A DNA stretch of 64,000 bases, taken from the NCBI RefSeq assembly GCF_036711975.1, contig NW_027248938.1, positions 372,001 through 436,000 of the forward strand. The letters are read 5' to 3'. How positions within the stretch are numbered: position 1 is the first letter of the stretch; every line of letters starts with the position of its first letter. Below, in pieces: positions 46,601 to 55,654 of the stretch. The DNA is from Onthophagus taurus (taxonomy: Eukaryota > Arthropoda > Insecta > Coleoptera > Scarabaeidae). Below the pieces are notes generated by a model. It saw nothing but the letters and a program-made list of their open reading frames with translations. It ran no database searches and was not told the DNA's origin. A program made the translations under genes and the position numbers.

Positions 46601-48822
46601 GATGGGATGAGGAGATAGATGATGAAACGAACAAAATGTTCATGAAATGGGTGAGCGAATTACCATTAATTTTTCGTATAGAGGTTCCCAGGTGGATAAG
46701 AATGGGGCCAAACGAGAACTACAGGTCATCGCTACACACATTCTGCGATGCTAGCGGCAGCGCTTATGCTGCGGCTGTCTTTTTGAGAGTTGAAACCTGT
46801 GAAGGGGTCAAAACAATCTTGTTACAAGCAAGGTCGAGAGTGGCGCCGATCAAGAAGATGTCCATTCCAAGACTGGAATTGCTAGCGACTACAATTGGTG
46901 CTCGACTTGCTATAAGCGTGCAAGAAACCTTAAACGTCGTTGAGGATGTTTATTTCTGGACTGACTCTACCACGGTGCTTGGATGGATAAAACGTCGTGA
47001 AGAATGGTCAACTTTCGTGTGGAACAGGGTGAAGGAGATCAGGGAACTCACGAACGTAGAAGCATGGAAACATTTACCGGGTACGATTAACCCAGCGGAT
47101 TTGCCATCTAGAGGGTGTTCTCCCAAACAATTGTTCGAATCGAAATGGTGGGAGGGCCCTAAGTGGCTAATGAAACCTCCAAATGAATGGCCTGGGATTA
47201 AACCAGACGAAGATGAAGAAGAAATTAATGCTGAAAGAAAGAAAAAAACAATTGTGTCGATGATGAATATCAACGATGCAAGTCGTTTCTATCGATTTTT
47301 CTCAAGTTATAGGAAAAACGTTCGAATGATTGCTTGGATGTTGCGGTTTGTGTATAACTGTAGATATCCTGATGTGATAAGAGAAAAGTCTCTAACTGTA
47401 GAAGAGGAAAATGAGGCAGAAAAGAGGCTGATGTCCATCATTCAGCAAGAATGTTTTCCAGCAAAAGATAATCGGCTTTCAACCCTGAATGTTAGGAAAG
47501 ATGAAGATGGAATTTTGGTGTTGGAAACGAGAATATCTATGAGAGACGATTTACAAACTTTCCGGAGTCCTTACGTTCTTCCAGGAAAGCATCCAGTGAC
47601 AAGAAGGTTGATTAGAGATTGCCATATCGAAAATTGTCATGTGGGAGTACAAGGCTTAATGAACATTTTACGTGAAAAATATTGGGTGATTGGAGGGCGA
47701 AAAGCAATTCGCACTATCGTGAACGATTGTGTTATCTGCAAAAGATACACTGCAAAATGTGCGGAAGAGAAAGCCCCGCCTTTACCCACAAATCGTGTGA
47801 AAGATGCTGTTTGTTTTGAGGTTGTTGGAGTGGATTTGACCGGTCCATTGTATTTACGCGATGGAGGAAAAACCTGGATATGTTTGTTCACGTGTGCTAT
47901 TTATCGAGCGGTTCATTTAGAGTTGGTGGATTCGTTATCGACGGCAACATTCATAAGGGCTTTGAGAAGATTTATTGCTAGAAGGGGTAGACCACATGTG
48001 ATCTATTCAGACAATGGGACAAATTTTGTCGGAACTGAAAATCTGTTTTCTAAATTAAATTGGGTAGAAGTATCAAATTTCGGCACAGCACAGAAGATTA
48101 AATGGTGTTTCAATCCGCCGTCTGCACCATGGTGGGGAGGTTGGTGGGAACGCCTTATAGGACTGCTTAAACAACTGCTAAAGAAAGTGCTAGGTAAAGC
48201 TAAATTGACACAAGACGAACTGTATACTGTTTTATGTGATTGTGAGTCTGTCGTAAATTCGCGACCATTAACATTTCTTTCCGAGCAAACGGGGGACTTA
48301 ATTACTCTATCGCCGGTAGTGTTCTTGCGCGATCTGAGAGAAAGTGGTGTACCGGACTTAGATACCGTGGATAGAAACGCGTTAAACAGACGGTATCGAT
48401 ATTTGCAAAAGTTACGTGACGATTTGCGCAAAAGATTTCGGTCGGAATACCTAGGACAATTACGACAAACGCGATTCGTGAAAAATCCGCGAAACGTGAG
48501 CTTGAACGAAGTGGTTTTAATTGGAAATGACAATTCGAAACGGCTTGACTGGATCATGGGACGGGTTATTGAACTGATACCTGGAATCGATGGAAAGGTG
48601 CGACTAGTGAAACTCCACACTCCATATGGACAAGTTATCCGTCCACTTCAGAGACTCTATCCCTTAGAGTGCACGAGTCAAGATTCAGAAGAGCAACCAG
48701 TACCCTTATTGACGTCGGAGCCAGCATCGGTTGAAGAAGATAGTGATAAGTGCGAGAGTGACGCTGTTCGGAAAACGCGATGTGGACGCGAAGTCAAATT
48801 ACCTATGAAATTTTGTGAGTAA
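43627..48822 (+). CDS. BEL/Pao gag-pol polyprotein, intact (1731 residues)
   Basis: The ATG at 43627 (MDEERKRRALL) is preferred over an in-frame Met at 43594, because it starts the conserved gag. Order: DUF1759-type gag (about residues 120-330), three zinc-binding clusters (CVFCEGNHVTDKC, CFRCAQLGHLSRRC, CVLCGEQHIVLLC), aspartic protease (IIDTGSQRSYV), reverse transcriptase (VRPVFDASAKEKGRPS, VTSDIRKAFLQI, AFYVDNCVTSV at the active site), the A17-like/RNase H region (FCDASGSAYAAA, YFWTDSTTVLGW), integrase zinc region (HIENCHVG..CVICKRY) and core (VGVDLTGPL, YSDNGTNFVG, WWERLIGLL for D, D, E), and a DUF5641-like C-terminus. The second active-site Asp of RT is replaced by Asn (YVDN), a variant seen in some Pao/BEL elements. 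No stop or frame change in 5.2 kb. Confidence 0.97.
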   Translation: MDEERKRRALLRSTFTRSSREVDTVLAASNPDLDDLEAIFNLLAEKMGDLKVSDAQILKLMIANGVADKDIDDELAKCDDYQIKFFKLKVRCNKVFSNAVSTASTSAPILANQSLSHKFKLPKIELKKFGGDIREWLAFWSQFKKVHEDEDLAPEDKFQYLISAMIPNSRAKDLIDSFPPTADNYVKAIETLEARFGRKDMLVEVYVRELLKLVLNNALGRGGKCQMATLYDRLETQLRALETLGITTDTCAAMLYPLVESCLPEELLRVWQRTPEPTDKASNPSKTRLNHLMEFLKAEVEGEERIALAVEGFGVETKGKPAKMKNVEPTQATAAGLINNGLASKCVFCEGNHVTDKCFKAQKMDLNEKKKILNNKRACFRCAQLGHLSRRCRVKLRCVLCGEQHIVLLCPSLEADKSASQLQKKTEDVNLSNCTNMHVFLQTLVVKITGSGGEKEVRAIIDTGSQRSYVLKSVATEIKCRTKRTERIVHALFGGTQTEEQEHRCYEIRLVRLDGEFACRFEVLDQPTICSAIPNVFNGAWTTELKNAGIKLSDTGNCREVSVLIGADVVGKLLTGKKLQLKCGLVALETLLGWTLMGKIKTTKVLKGNVFATSTSLLTKDMPISKLWQLDVLGISDPEENRSKVELEKAVKTLFKETTVVNEEGRYEVQLPWKEGHPPLPNNYNLAKKRLQSVYNKLQATGDVERYSDVFAQWLSEGIIERIPQDEIDNTAHYLPHRPVFKESSTTTKVRPVFDASAKEKGRPSLNDCLEKGINLIELIPDVLLRFRIERVGVTSDIRKAFLQISLNVRDRDFLRFIWKTDEGKDLLYRHRRVVFGVNSSPFLLGATLEQHIEKYCGGEEENIYSESTVNRLRKAFYVDNCVTSVPDEQTKDLFVREATALMAEGRFELTGWECSKIESLEDHIVPLLGLNWNTIHDTLMLCYTPKTTNGVITKRIVLSYAQRIFDPIGVTSPTTLYPKLMLQEMWKNKIGWDEEIDDETNKMFMKWVSELPLIFRIEVPRWIRMGPNENYRSSLHTFCDASGSAYAAAVFLRVETCEGVKTILLQARSRVAPIKKMSIPRLELLATTIGARLAISVQETLNVVEDVYFWTDSTTVLGWIKRREEWSTFVWNRVKEIRELTNVEAWKHLPGTINPADLPSRGCSPKQLFESKWWEGPKWLMKPPNEWPGIKPDEDEEEINAERKKKTIVSMMNINDASRFYRFFSSYRKNVRMIAWMLRFVYNCRYPDVIREKSLTVEEENEAEKRLMSIIQQECFPAKDNRLSTLNVRKDEDGILVLETRISMRDDLQTFRSPYVLPGKHPVTRRLIRDCHIENCHVGVQGLMNILREKYWVIGGRKAIRTIVNDCVICKRYTAKCAEEKAPPLPTNRVKDAVCFEVVGVDLTGPLYLRDGGKTWICLFTCAIYRAVHLELVDSLSTATFIRALRRFIARRGRPHVIYSDNGTNFVGTENLFSKLNWVEVSNFGTAQKIKWCFNPPSAPWWGGWWERLIGLLKQLLKKVLGKAKLTQDELYTVLCDCESVVNSRPLTFLSEQTGDLITLSPVVFLRDLRESGVPDLDTVDRNALNRRYRYLQKLRDDLRKRFRSEYLGQLRQTRFVKNPRNVSLNEVVLIGNDNSKRLDWIMGRVIELIPGIDGKVRLVKLHTPYGQVIRPLQRLYPLECTSQDSEEQPVPLLTSEPASVEEDSDKCESDAVRKTRCGREVKLPMKFCE

Positions 48823-48853
48823 GTGTGAGACAGTGTCGGATAAATACTGTCTC

Positions 48854-48864
48854 AGGTGGGAGAA
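48854..48864 (+). promoter_or_regulatory. Polypurine tract
   Basis: AGGTGGGAGAA sits directly before the 3' LTR, the usual site for plus-strand priming. The single T is tolerated in many elements. Confidence 0.65.
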
Positions 48865-49110
48865 TGTTGATGATTTGGGACGTTTAAGTTTTTATTTTTA
48901 AAAGAACGTGCAATCCAAAACGCAAAATAGTTGTTCGTTCATTAGTAACAATGTCATAGCAACACAAAAAAAAGATTATTAATAAATATTAGTTTTGTCA
49001 AATAATTCGATTGAGTTCAAGTGATTTAAGAATAAAACCAAATAGAAAACCACAATTACTGGACGATTGCTCAGAGAACGGGTAGTTCTCTTGTATGTGA
49101 TCACGAAACA
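48865..49110 (+). repeat. 3' LTR of the young BEL/Pao element
   Basis: Same 246-bp sequence as the 5' LTR by eye and followed by the target duplication ATCAT (49111-49115). Confidence 0.95.
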
Positions 49111-49326
49111 ATCATCACCATTTTTAGCCATACGATGTTTACAGGAAGTAGCATACAAAAACATGGAAGATGAACCAGAAGCGTGCAATATAATTTTAAA
49201 ACATTTTTTATGTTGATGATCTGTTAACAGGTTCAAATTCGGTTGAAACTTGCATTGAGTTAAAGCATAAAATCACAAATTTACTTGTAACAAGAGGATT
49301 TTTTGTCACGAAGTGGCAAAGTAAAT
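49111..49326 (+). pseudogene. Old BEL/Pao element, part 2: RT active site
   Basis: Continues directly after the young element: SSPFLAIRCLQEVAYKN, then after a frame change FYVDDLLTGSNSVETC (RT active site with Asp-Asp) and LVTRGFFVTKWQS. Here coding stops because a composite repeat is inserted (49327-50556). Confidence 0.85.
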
Positions 49327-50556
49327 ATTTTTATCTACAACTGATTATTTATTTTTATCTGGTGGGCGCTGGTTAACAACAAAATCTTGGTTTTACGTTT
49401 CCATAAACTTTATTATTAATTACACTTAAACTTAATACATATAAATTGCGATTAGTTATATAGCGAGAGTTATATAGGGAGCCTTGCTCCGCGTGAATTG
49501 AAGGGGTACTGTTTCGGTGGGTGTTAAATCGAAGACTGACTGAATGACTGATACGAGTTGAGCTCGCAGGCTCCTTCTTTATTTAAGGTCATAACTAAAA
49601 ACCCTTACCTAAACACCGAAATATACACCCCAACGCATTCCCACACTTAACTCAACCCAAAAAATAATGCGATAAAAAACCCTAATCTTGCGACTCGAGA
49701 CCCTTCAAATCCAGACTAAACAAATGAGGCGATACAAAAAAATCCAATATAAATGAGCTAATATAATATAAAATCTAACAACAACTATTGAATTATCTAT
49801 TCGTTATACATTTGATTTTTGACGGGTAATGACACGCATTACTCATGACTGACAAAGTGTTGAATAATGAAGCCATTATTATATCAAAAAATAGAATATT
49901 AATAGAAATGACAGCTTTCTTATATTGAGATTATGCCTGAAATGTCTATCAAGTTTTATTTTTCTTTTTTTCAACTTGCGTATAATGGATGTTACCCACT
50001 CAGATTGCAACTTCGTCTTCGTGGGTAACAGCCGCCATTATACGCTTGTTGAATAATATACTATTATCTACGACTGCTTGGATAAGTCATCATTACCACA
50101 CTCATTTAAGGTGATTTGAGTTACGTAATGAAGTTCATTACCGCACTGGTTTCATTACGTAACGCATTTTTATCCCAATTAGAACAGACTTAATTTATTA
50201 AAACGAGCAACAATACAAAAGAAAAAGTGCTACTTATATAAAGAGAAACAATACTATTTCTTATAAACATTAATTGTTATGTTTTTACATTTCGAAACAC
50301 TTATTCCAGATGAGTAAACATGTTATTGAAAGTGACAGTAATTCAAAATTGTTAACAATCATTTCAAATTATTTTTATAAATGTCAAATAGGCGTTTTTA
50401 AAGAAATCGATTTTTAAGTAATTTTTAGCAGTCATAGATAAAATGTTGTATATCACACGTGGGCTAGAGCATAATTACAGTACTCGGTCTAGGACCTCGT
50501 CTTACAATTCTTCAATTGTTCAATTGTCAATATAAATAACTATAATATGTATATCA
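49327..50556. repeat. Composite noncoding insertion splitting the old BEL element
   Basis: Not coding. The part 49373-49787 looks like a minus-strand LTR: TATATAACTC and AATAAAGTTT are in LTR-like order and both ends carry a TAACAACA-type motif. Its distal section (49606-49787) is repeated at 57556-57720. The part 49970-50053 folds: TTCAACTTGCGTATAATGG against its near-complement, with GTTACCCAC as an inner stem. At 50109-50164, GTTACGTAATGAA pairs perfectly with TTCATTACGTAAC. Which piece inserted first is unclear. Confidence 0.5.
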
Positions 50557-51151
50557 AACGATGACAACATGGAAAAATTAATGGTTGAAGATAAGGAAAT
50601 CAAAGCTTTAGGTTTGTCATGGAATCCTAAGAATGATGTTTTTAATTTTCGATAAATTAAAATTGAAGAAACTAAAGCAACAAAGAGAAACATTTTGTCA
50701 TTTATTTCAAGTATATTCGATCCACTTGGATTAATAGGTCCATTGACAATCAAAGCAAAAATTTTATCACAACGATTATGGGTTTTAAAAATTAATTGGG
50801 ACGAATCATTGCCCAAAGATTTACATTATGAATGGACTCAAATATACAAACAATTGGATACATTAAGGGTTCTTGAAATACCAAGGTATGCAACTTGTAT
50901 CAAGTTTCATTCAGCTGAAATTCATGTATTCTGTGATGCATCTGAAGCCGCATACAGACCTTGTATTTATTTACGGACAAGCGATGAAACAGATCAGTAT
51001 CATGTACAGTTATTATGTGCAACATCACGTGTTGCATCATTAAAACAACAAACATTACCACGATTAGAACTATGCGGGGCTGTTTTGGCAGCAAAATTGA
51101 GTAGAAAAATAAAAAATGTGTTACAACACATGACTATTGATTCAATACATT
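50557..51151 (+). pseudogene. Old BEL/Pao element, part 3: RT C-terminus and RNase H/A17 region
   Basis: MEKLMVEDKEIKALGLSWNP, a stop, then IFDPLGLIGPLTIKAKILSQ, EIHVFCDASEAAYRPCIYLR and LPRLELCGAVLAAKLSRKIK, all conserved in BEL/Pao pol. The frame ends at DSIHY, where the long-inverted-repeat element begins. Integrase of this copy is not seen in the window. Confidence 0.87.
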
Positions 51152-51800
51152 ACACAGTGCAACAGCAATTCTGGGGGGTGAAAAATTTTAAGTCAGGGTG
51201 AAAGTACTAGGTCAATATAGTAAAACCTCCAAAGGGTTTGGCGTTCTCAGAGCAAACTTTTTTTATGGCCTTTTATATTTCTTTCATTATCTTGATGTTT
51301 GTTTGCTTAGTTTTTCAGTTATAACTCAAGAATCATTGATGATTTCTCATTTCCTTCTTCAACAAAGACTAAGGCTTAAGTAAATAATTTTGATTAATAT
51401 ATCCATGTAAAAAATTAAGTTGGACTAATTTTATAGACTGAAATCTTCAAAAAATTGTCAAATTTAGAAAAAAAAAATTCTCTTTGAAAAATAACATCTT
51501 CACTCGAGAGTTCTACGAATTGTAACTATCAAAAAGTATTCTAATATAAGTACATAGTAATATAGTGGTACTATATTAGAGAGAGAGCACAATATTTATT
51601 TGGAATATAAAAATAATAACTATAACAAATACGAATAAATTAAAAAAAATACATATATAAAACAAATATAAGATACGTCCAAAAGGGCTATAGACCTGAG
51701 TCTTCCTGCCCGAAGAGCATTGATTTGATGAAAATTAACAAAAATTAAGGACACACAAAGTTTAAAGAAGAACAAAGTTTATATGTTCATAAACATTGCT

Positions 51801-53697
51801 TTAGAGTCTAGGCCTTTTCGATGATGATTGCTCGGGGCTGGTGTCATCGCTATCGCAATCATCGCTGTCATCAGTTTCTGAGCCACACATAATGTCAACT
51901 TGTGACTCCATTGCTGACCCTACTGCAAGTTCTGAAAATTCTTCATCATCAGGATAATCCATGTCTTCGAACACATGTCTACCCCACCAGGTCAGCGACT
52001 GTTTTCCTCTGTATCTGTCATTTGTTTTTTTATTAAAATGAGTTTAAAAAAATCTCATAGATATTACCTAATTTCAAATGGCATAGCAACTTGATGATAG
52101 CATTCGCCTTGTTCATCAGATTCAGTGGCCAATTGTCCGCTGAAGTAGTGCAGATGATGATATAAATAGTGAATTTTCAATGTGGACACCAATTTTCGAG
52201 AACAATGTTAACATCCTGGCGACAGAAACATTGTAGTTGCTAGAACGATGCTTTCCCAACAAGCCTTCTATTACTTCTTTAATTGCATTCCAAGCATTCA
52301 ATTCAGCGTCAATCAAAATATTGTTGAATGCGTCACTTTTAATAAGCTTTCGTATATCTGGACCATTTAGTACGCCTAATGGAAAAAATGAATTTATTGC
52401 GGTAGAAAATCATGAGAAATATGTTTGAAAAAGTTGGAATTTTCCATGAAATTGAACAAATGAGTGTTATTATAACTACCTTCTTTAACTTTACTTTCGC
52501 TGACTCTCGGTAAATTAATTTCAAACACAAGAAAACTGTATCTCCTTTGGCGACAGTTTTGATGAAACAATTCCAGTTTCTTAACAATTCCAAGTTTAAT
52601 AGGCACTCGAGGTTCACGAATAATATTGGCCATTTCTAACCTGCTGTGCTCTCTATGATTCCATTCGTGGCATGCATATTGGTAAACCTCCGGTAAACCT
52701 TGTGTCCCAATCGCACAAAAAGCACATATATTTTATATAGCCGCTTCGAAGACCGCAAAGCAATGCTACAACTTTTAAATCGTAGCATATGTGCCACATA
52801 TGTTTAGTGTAGTTAACCATTTTTAAAATATGTTCTAGTGCATCACATGTTTCTTTCGTTTCTGTAGGATACGCGATTGGAACTGAAGGTTTTTCATTGG
52901 TCTTATGCAACAAAACCGCTTTCAAGCTGAGTTTTGAACTGTCAATAAGTAATCTCCAGTCATCTGCTTCATATTTTATTTCCATTGCGTCCATCAATTT
53001 TCCTACATCCGAGCAATATGCAGAAGTTTTTTCATCATTCATAACAAATAAACATTGGAGTGTTGCCTGACGACTTCGATAAGCTGTGACTTTCGTACCG
53101 GGTGCCAAAAGATTGTTTGATTTCAAAAACGAAGCCAGCTGTTCTGATTTATCCTGTACCAATTCCAGTTTAGCAACAATGGAATCAAGCTGATGTTGAT
53201 TTATTAAAATAGGCTGATTGGATACAGACGGTTCGGGATCATATGGGGGATCATCACTTGAATCATATGTTGGTGCAAAAGTCGGAGCGGTCACAGAGAA
53301 TAGAACATCCGGGTTGAAACATTTTGGTACAGGAATGTAGCCCGAATGAAGCAATGGTCTTTGGCCACTTGCAACACCAACTTAATTATACGGCTCCTTT
53401 ATTCGCACATGCTTAGCAATTTAATAGATTGTGACCGTTGCCAGGATTAGTCCAAATCATTGGAACACCGAATGGCATAGATTCACGTCTTCTATTTTTC
53501 CAATACATTAGACAATTGTAGCAACTTTTACACACTATATTTGGCACCCAATTTTTGTTCACTATAACATTTTGGTGGAAGTACATCTTGTATGTTTGAA
53601 CAAAATATGCACTGAAATTTCCCTTTTTTTCATGTTTTGGTACATATTTACCACAGCAATAGCAAAAGCTATTTGTATCTGGCTTGCACACTTCCAT
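51801..53697 (-). pseudogene. Uncharacterised insect gene, transposase candidate, carried by the long-arm element
   Basis: The N-terminus (MEVCKPDTNSFCYCCGKYVP, then VPNIVCKSCYNCLMYWKN) is a Cys-rich, probably zinc-binding module. The core has KTSAYCSDVGKLMDAM, ADDWRLLIDSSKLSLK, WHICYDLKVVALLCGL and MCFLCDWDTRFTGG. Later blocks are VPIKLGIV, an intron (52376-52479), GVLNGPDIRKLI, HHLHYFSGQLATESDEQG, an intron (52015-52067), and an acidic tail YPDDEEFSELAVGS..SSKRPRL ending at 51801. Introns have GT..AG ends and join in phase. Relatives are common in insects and hydra as uncharacterised proteins. Asp in IDSSK, Asp in CYDLK and Glu in ESDEQGE could be a D-D-E set (inference). Frame changes near 53410, 52650 and 52560 make this copy defective. 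Confidence 0.65.
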
Positions 53698-54274
53698 TTT
53701 TCGCGTTAAATTGAATGTTTATGTCCATACAAAATGTGAAATACGTATTGTGGAGCGTATACCACATAAGAATCGTTTTATTATTTTGTTATAATAAAAA
53801 ATATTCAATTTTAATGATAACGTGTATTTTAGGTTTTCATAGTAATGCAGTTAAAATCAAGGACAGTAGAATCTAACAAAATAACTGTCCATGAAAAAAA
53901 CAAAAAAAAATGACAGTTAATTGCCCTATCAGCTGTCATTGCGGGGCGTGGCAAATGGTGTGACGTAGTTTGCGGGCAGGTTGTCACAACAATGGATTTT
54001 AATAAAAAAAACAAATCACAGATGCAGAGGAAAACAGTCGCCGAGAGGAATACTTGCGGAAATTTGCTGGTGGAGGATCAGGATAGATGATGAAGAATTT
54101 TCAGAAGTTGCAGTACCCAGCCTCGAACAATCACCATCGAAAAGGCCTAGACTCTAGAGCAATGTTTATGAAAACTTTGTTCTTCTTTAAACTTTGTTTG
54201 TCCTTAATTTTTCTTAATTTTCATCAAATCAATACTCTTCGGGCAGGAAGACTCAGGTCTACAGCCCTTTTGGA

Positions 54275-55140
54275 CTTACATTACATTACATTACATAGAA
54301 TACATATCGGGTAGGCGGACCAACCAACCTTGCACCGCGACCCTAAGGATCTATTGTACCCCGATAGATATCGTTATCAAATTTCACCGTGCAGTCCAAT
54401 GCTCTTAACGAACATTAATACCTTGCTAGGCGAAAGGTCATTCAGATCTTTTGAGGAGATAAACTGCGACCCAAAAATCGAGAATCTGATACGGTTAACG
54501 GCAGGGCAGTGGCATAAAACATGCTCAACCGTCTCTGCTTCCTCCGCACATAGTCGGCATTCAACATCTTCGGCTAAACCCAACAAGTTGAGGTGTGCTT
54601 TTAATCGGCAGTGCCCAATAAAAACACCCATTAGAACTTTTATGCTACTACGGGCAAGTCCTTGAATATTCCCGGGTTTGACAGTGGCGATGTTAATAAA
54701 CACCTTAGCATGTCTCATTCCAGGAGAACTGGTCCACAGTAGGCGAAGTCTCTCTTCAGCCCACAGTCCAATCCTATATTTGGCCATCGCAAATGATACA
54801 CCAACTGCTGGTTCCGGCCCCACAAACGCTTCAGCGCTGCCATCTCGTGCTAGCTTATCTGCCGCTTCATTGCCAGCAACCCCAGAGTGACGCGGGACCC
54901 AGATCAGAGAGACTCTGTTATCACAACTCAGTGTGTTTAATGTTCTCTTACAATTAATTCGTGGTGTCTGGCAGTATACTCCTGCTCCTACCCGTTCAGG
55001 CGTTTTTGATCCATCTGTGTACAAGCAAATGTCTGCCCGAACCAGAGAATTTTCATTTTCGATCCAGGACTGCCGCTCAGGCAGTACAATCTGGTATCGA
55101 GCATTAATCACTGATAGTGATACCGCCAAATCTGACGGCA
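54275..55140 (-). pseudogene. 5'-truncated LINE with RNase H domain, 9-bp target duplication
   Basis: On the minus strand the fragment encodes LYTDGSKTPERVGAGVYC (RNase H; a stretch is missing), SLIWVPRHSGVAGNEAADKL and a terminal zinc motif CRLCAEEAETVEHVLCHC, then a 3' end with ATGTA repeats. CCTTTTGGA duplicates at 54266-54274 and 55141-55149, so both ends are exact. RNase H plus a TGTAA-type tail fits the LOA/R1 group. It inserted into the right arm of the long-arm element. The frame begins at the 5' truncation point. Confidence 0.9.
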
Positions 55141-55522
55141 CCTTTTGGATTTATCTTATATGTGTTTTACAGAATTTTTTTTTTTTCGAAATTTGGCAAT
55201 TTTTTCAAGATTTCAGTCGATAAAATTATTATTTTTTACATGGATATATTAATGAAAATTATTTATTTAAGCCTTAGCTAGGCCTTAGTCTTTGCTGAAG
55301 AAGGAAATGAGAAATCATCAATGATTCTTGAGTTATAACTGAAAAATTAAGCAAACAAACATCAAGATAAGGAAAGAGATATAAAAGGTAATAAAAAAAA
55401 AGTTTGGGCTGAGAACGCCAAACCCTTTGGAGGTTTTACTATACTGGCCAAGTACTTTCATCCTGACTTGGAATTTCTCACCCCCAGACAGTGACCCCGA
55501 AAATGTTCCACAGTGTAATCAG

Positions 55523-55640
55523 TACAGGGTGTCCCAATTTCGTTGTCCGCATAGGCTATCTCCGAAACTACAAGAGATAGAGAAAAAGTAGCTTACATGT
55601 CATGATCTCGTTTTTCGAGAAAATGCTAATGCCGAAAACT
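55523..55640 (+). repeat. Start of a TACAGGGTG repeat, cut by the next LINE
   Basis: TACAGGGTGTCCCAATTTCG is a common type of repeat start in insect genomes. Its other end is not seen before LINE coding begins. Confidence 0.35.
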
Positions 55641-55654
55641 CCGAACAGCTATCG

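Larger units (their letters stand above)
43260..49110 (+). mobile_element. Complete, probably recent BEL/Pao LTR retrotransposon
   Basis: Two 246-bp LTRs (43260-43505 and 48865-49110), which look identical by eye, bound a single intact polyprotein frame. The 5-bp duplication ATCAT flanks the element (43255-43259 and 49111-49115), and the interrupted host frame (old BEL RT) resumes exactly after it, so the insertion boundaries are certain. Primer-binding site and polypurine tract are in the right places. Length 5851 bp. This is one of the few elements in the window with no visible lesion. Confidence 0.96.
51153..55515. mobile_element. Unclassified TA-flanked element with long inverted arms
   Basis: The left end CACAGTGCAAC and the right end (complement CACTGTGGAAC) are flanked by TA (51151-51152; 55516-55517). 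Arms are inverted copies from the ends to about 52038 on the left and about 53995 on the right, through GTACTTTCA..CCTCCAAAGGG, GGCAGGAAGACTCAGG and the end of the gene. The right arm is interrupted by a LINE and has lost about 240 bp. The insert sits where the old BEL frame breaks off (DSIHY at 51151), but BEL coding does not resume on the right. The gene in the middle runs on the minus strand and its last exon lies in the left arm. Confidence 0.62.

Noticed and set aside
48003..48620. 205-codon minus-strand frame
   Set aside because: Shadow of the intact BEL integrase region; no domain of its own.
53829..54014. 61-codon minus-strand frame inside the long-arm element
   Set aside because: Lies between the gene start and the right arm with no similarity to the gene; probably chance.
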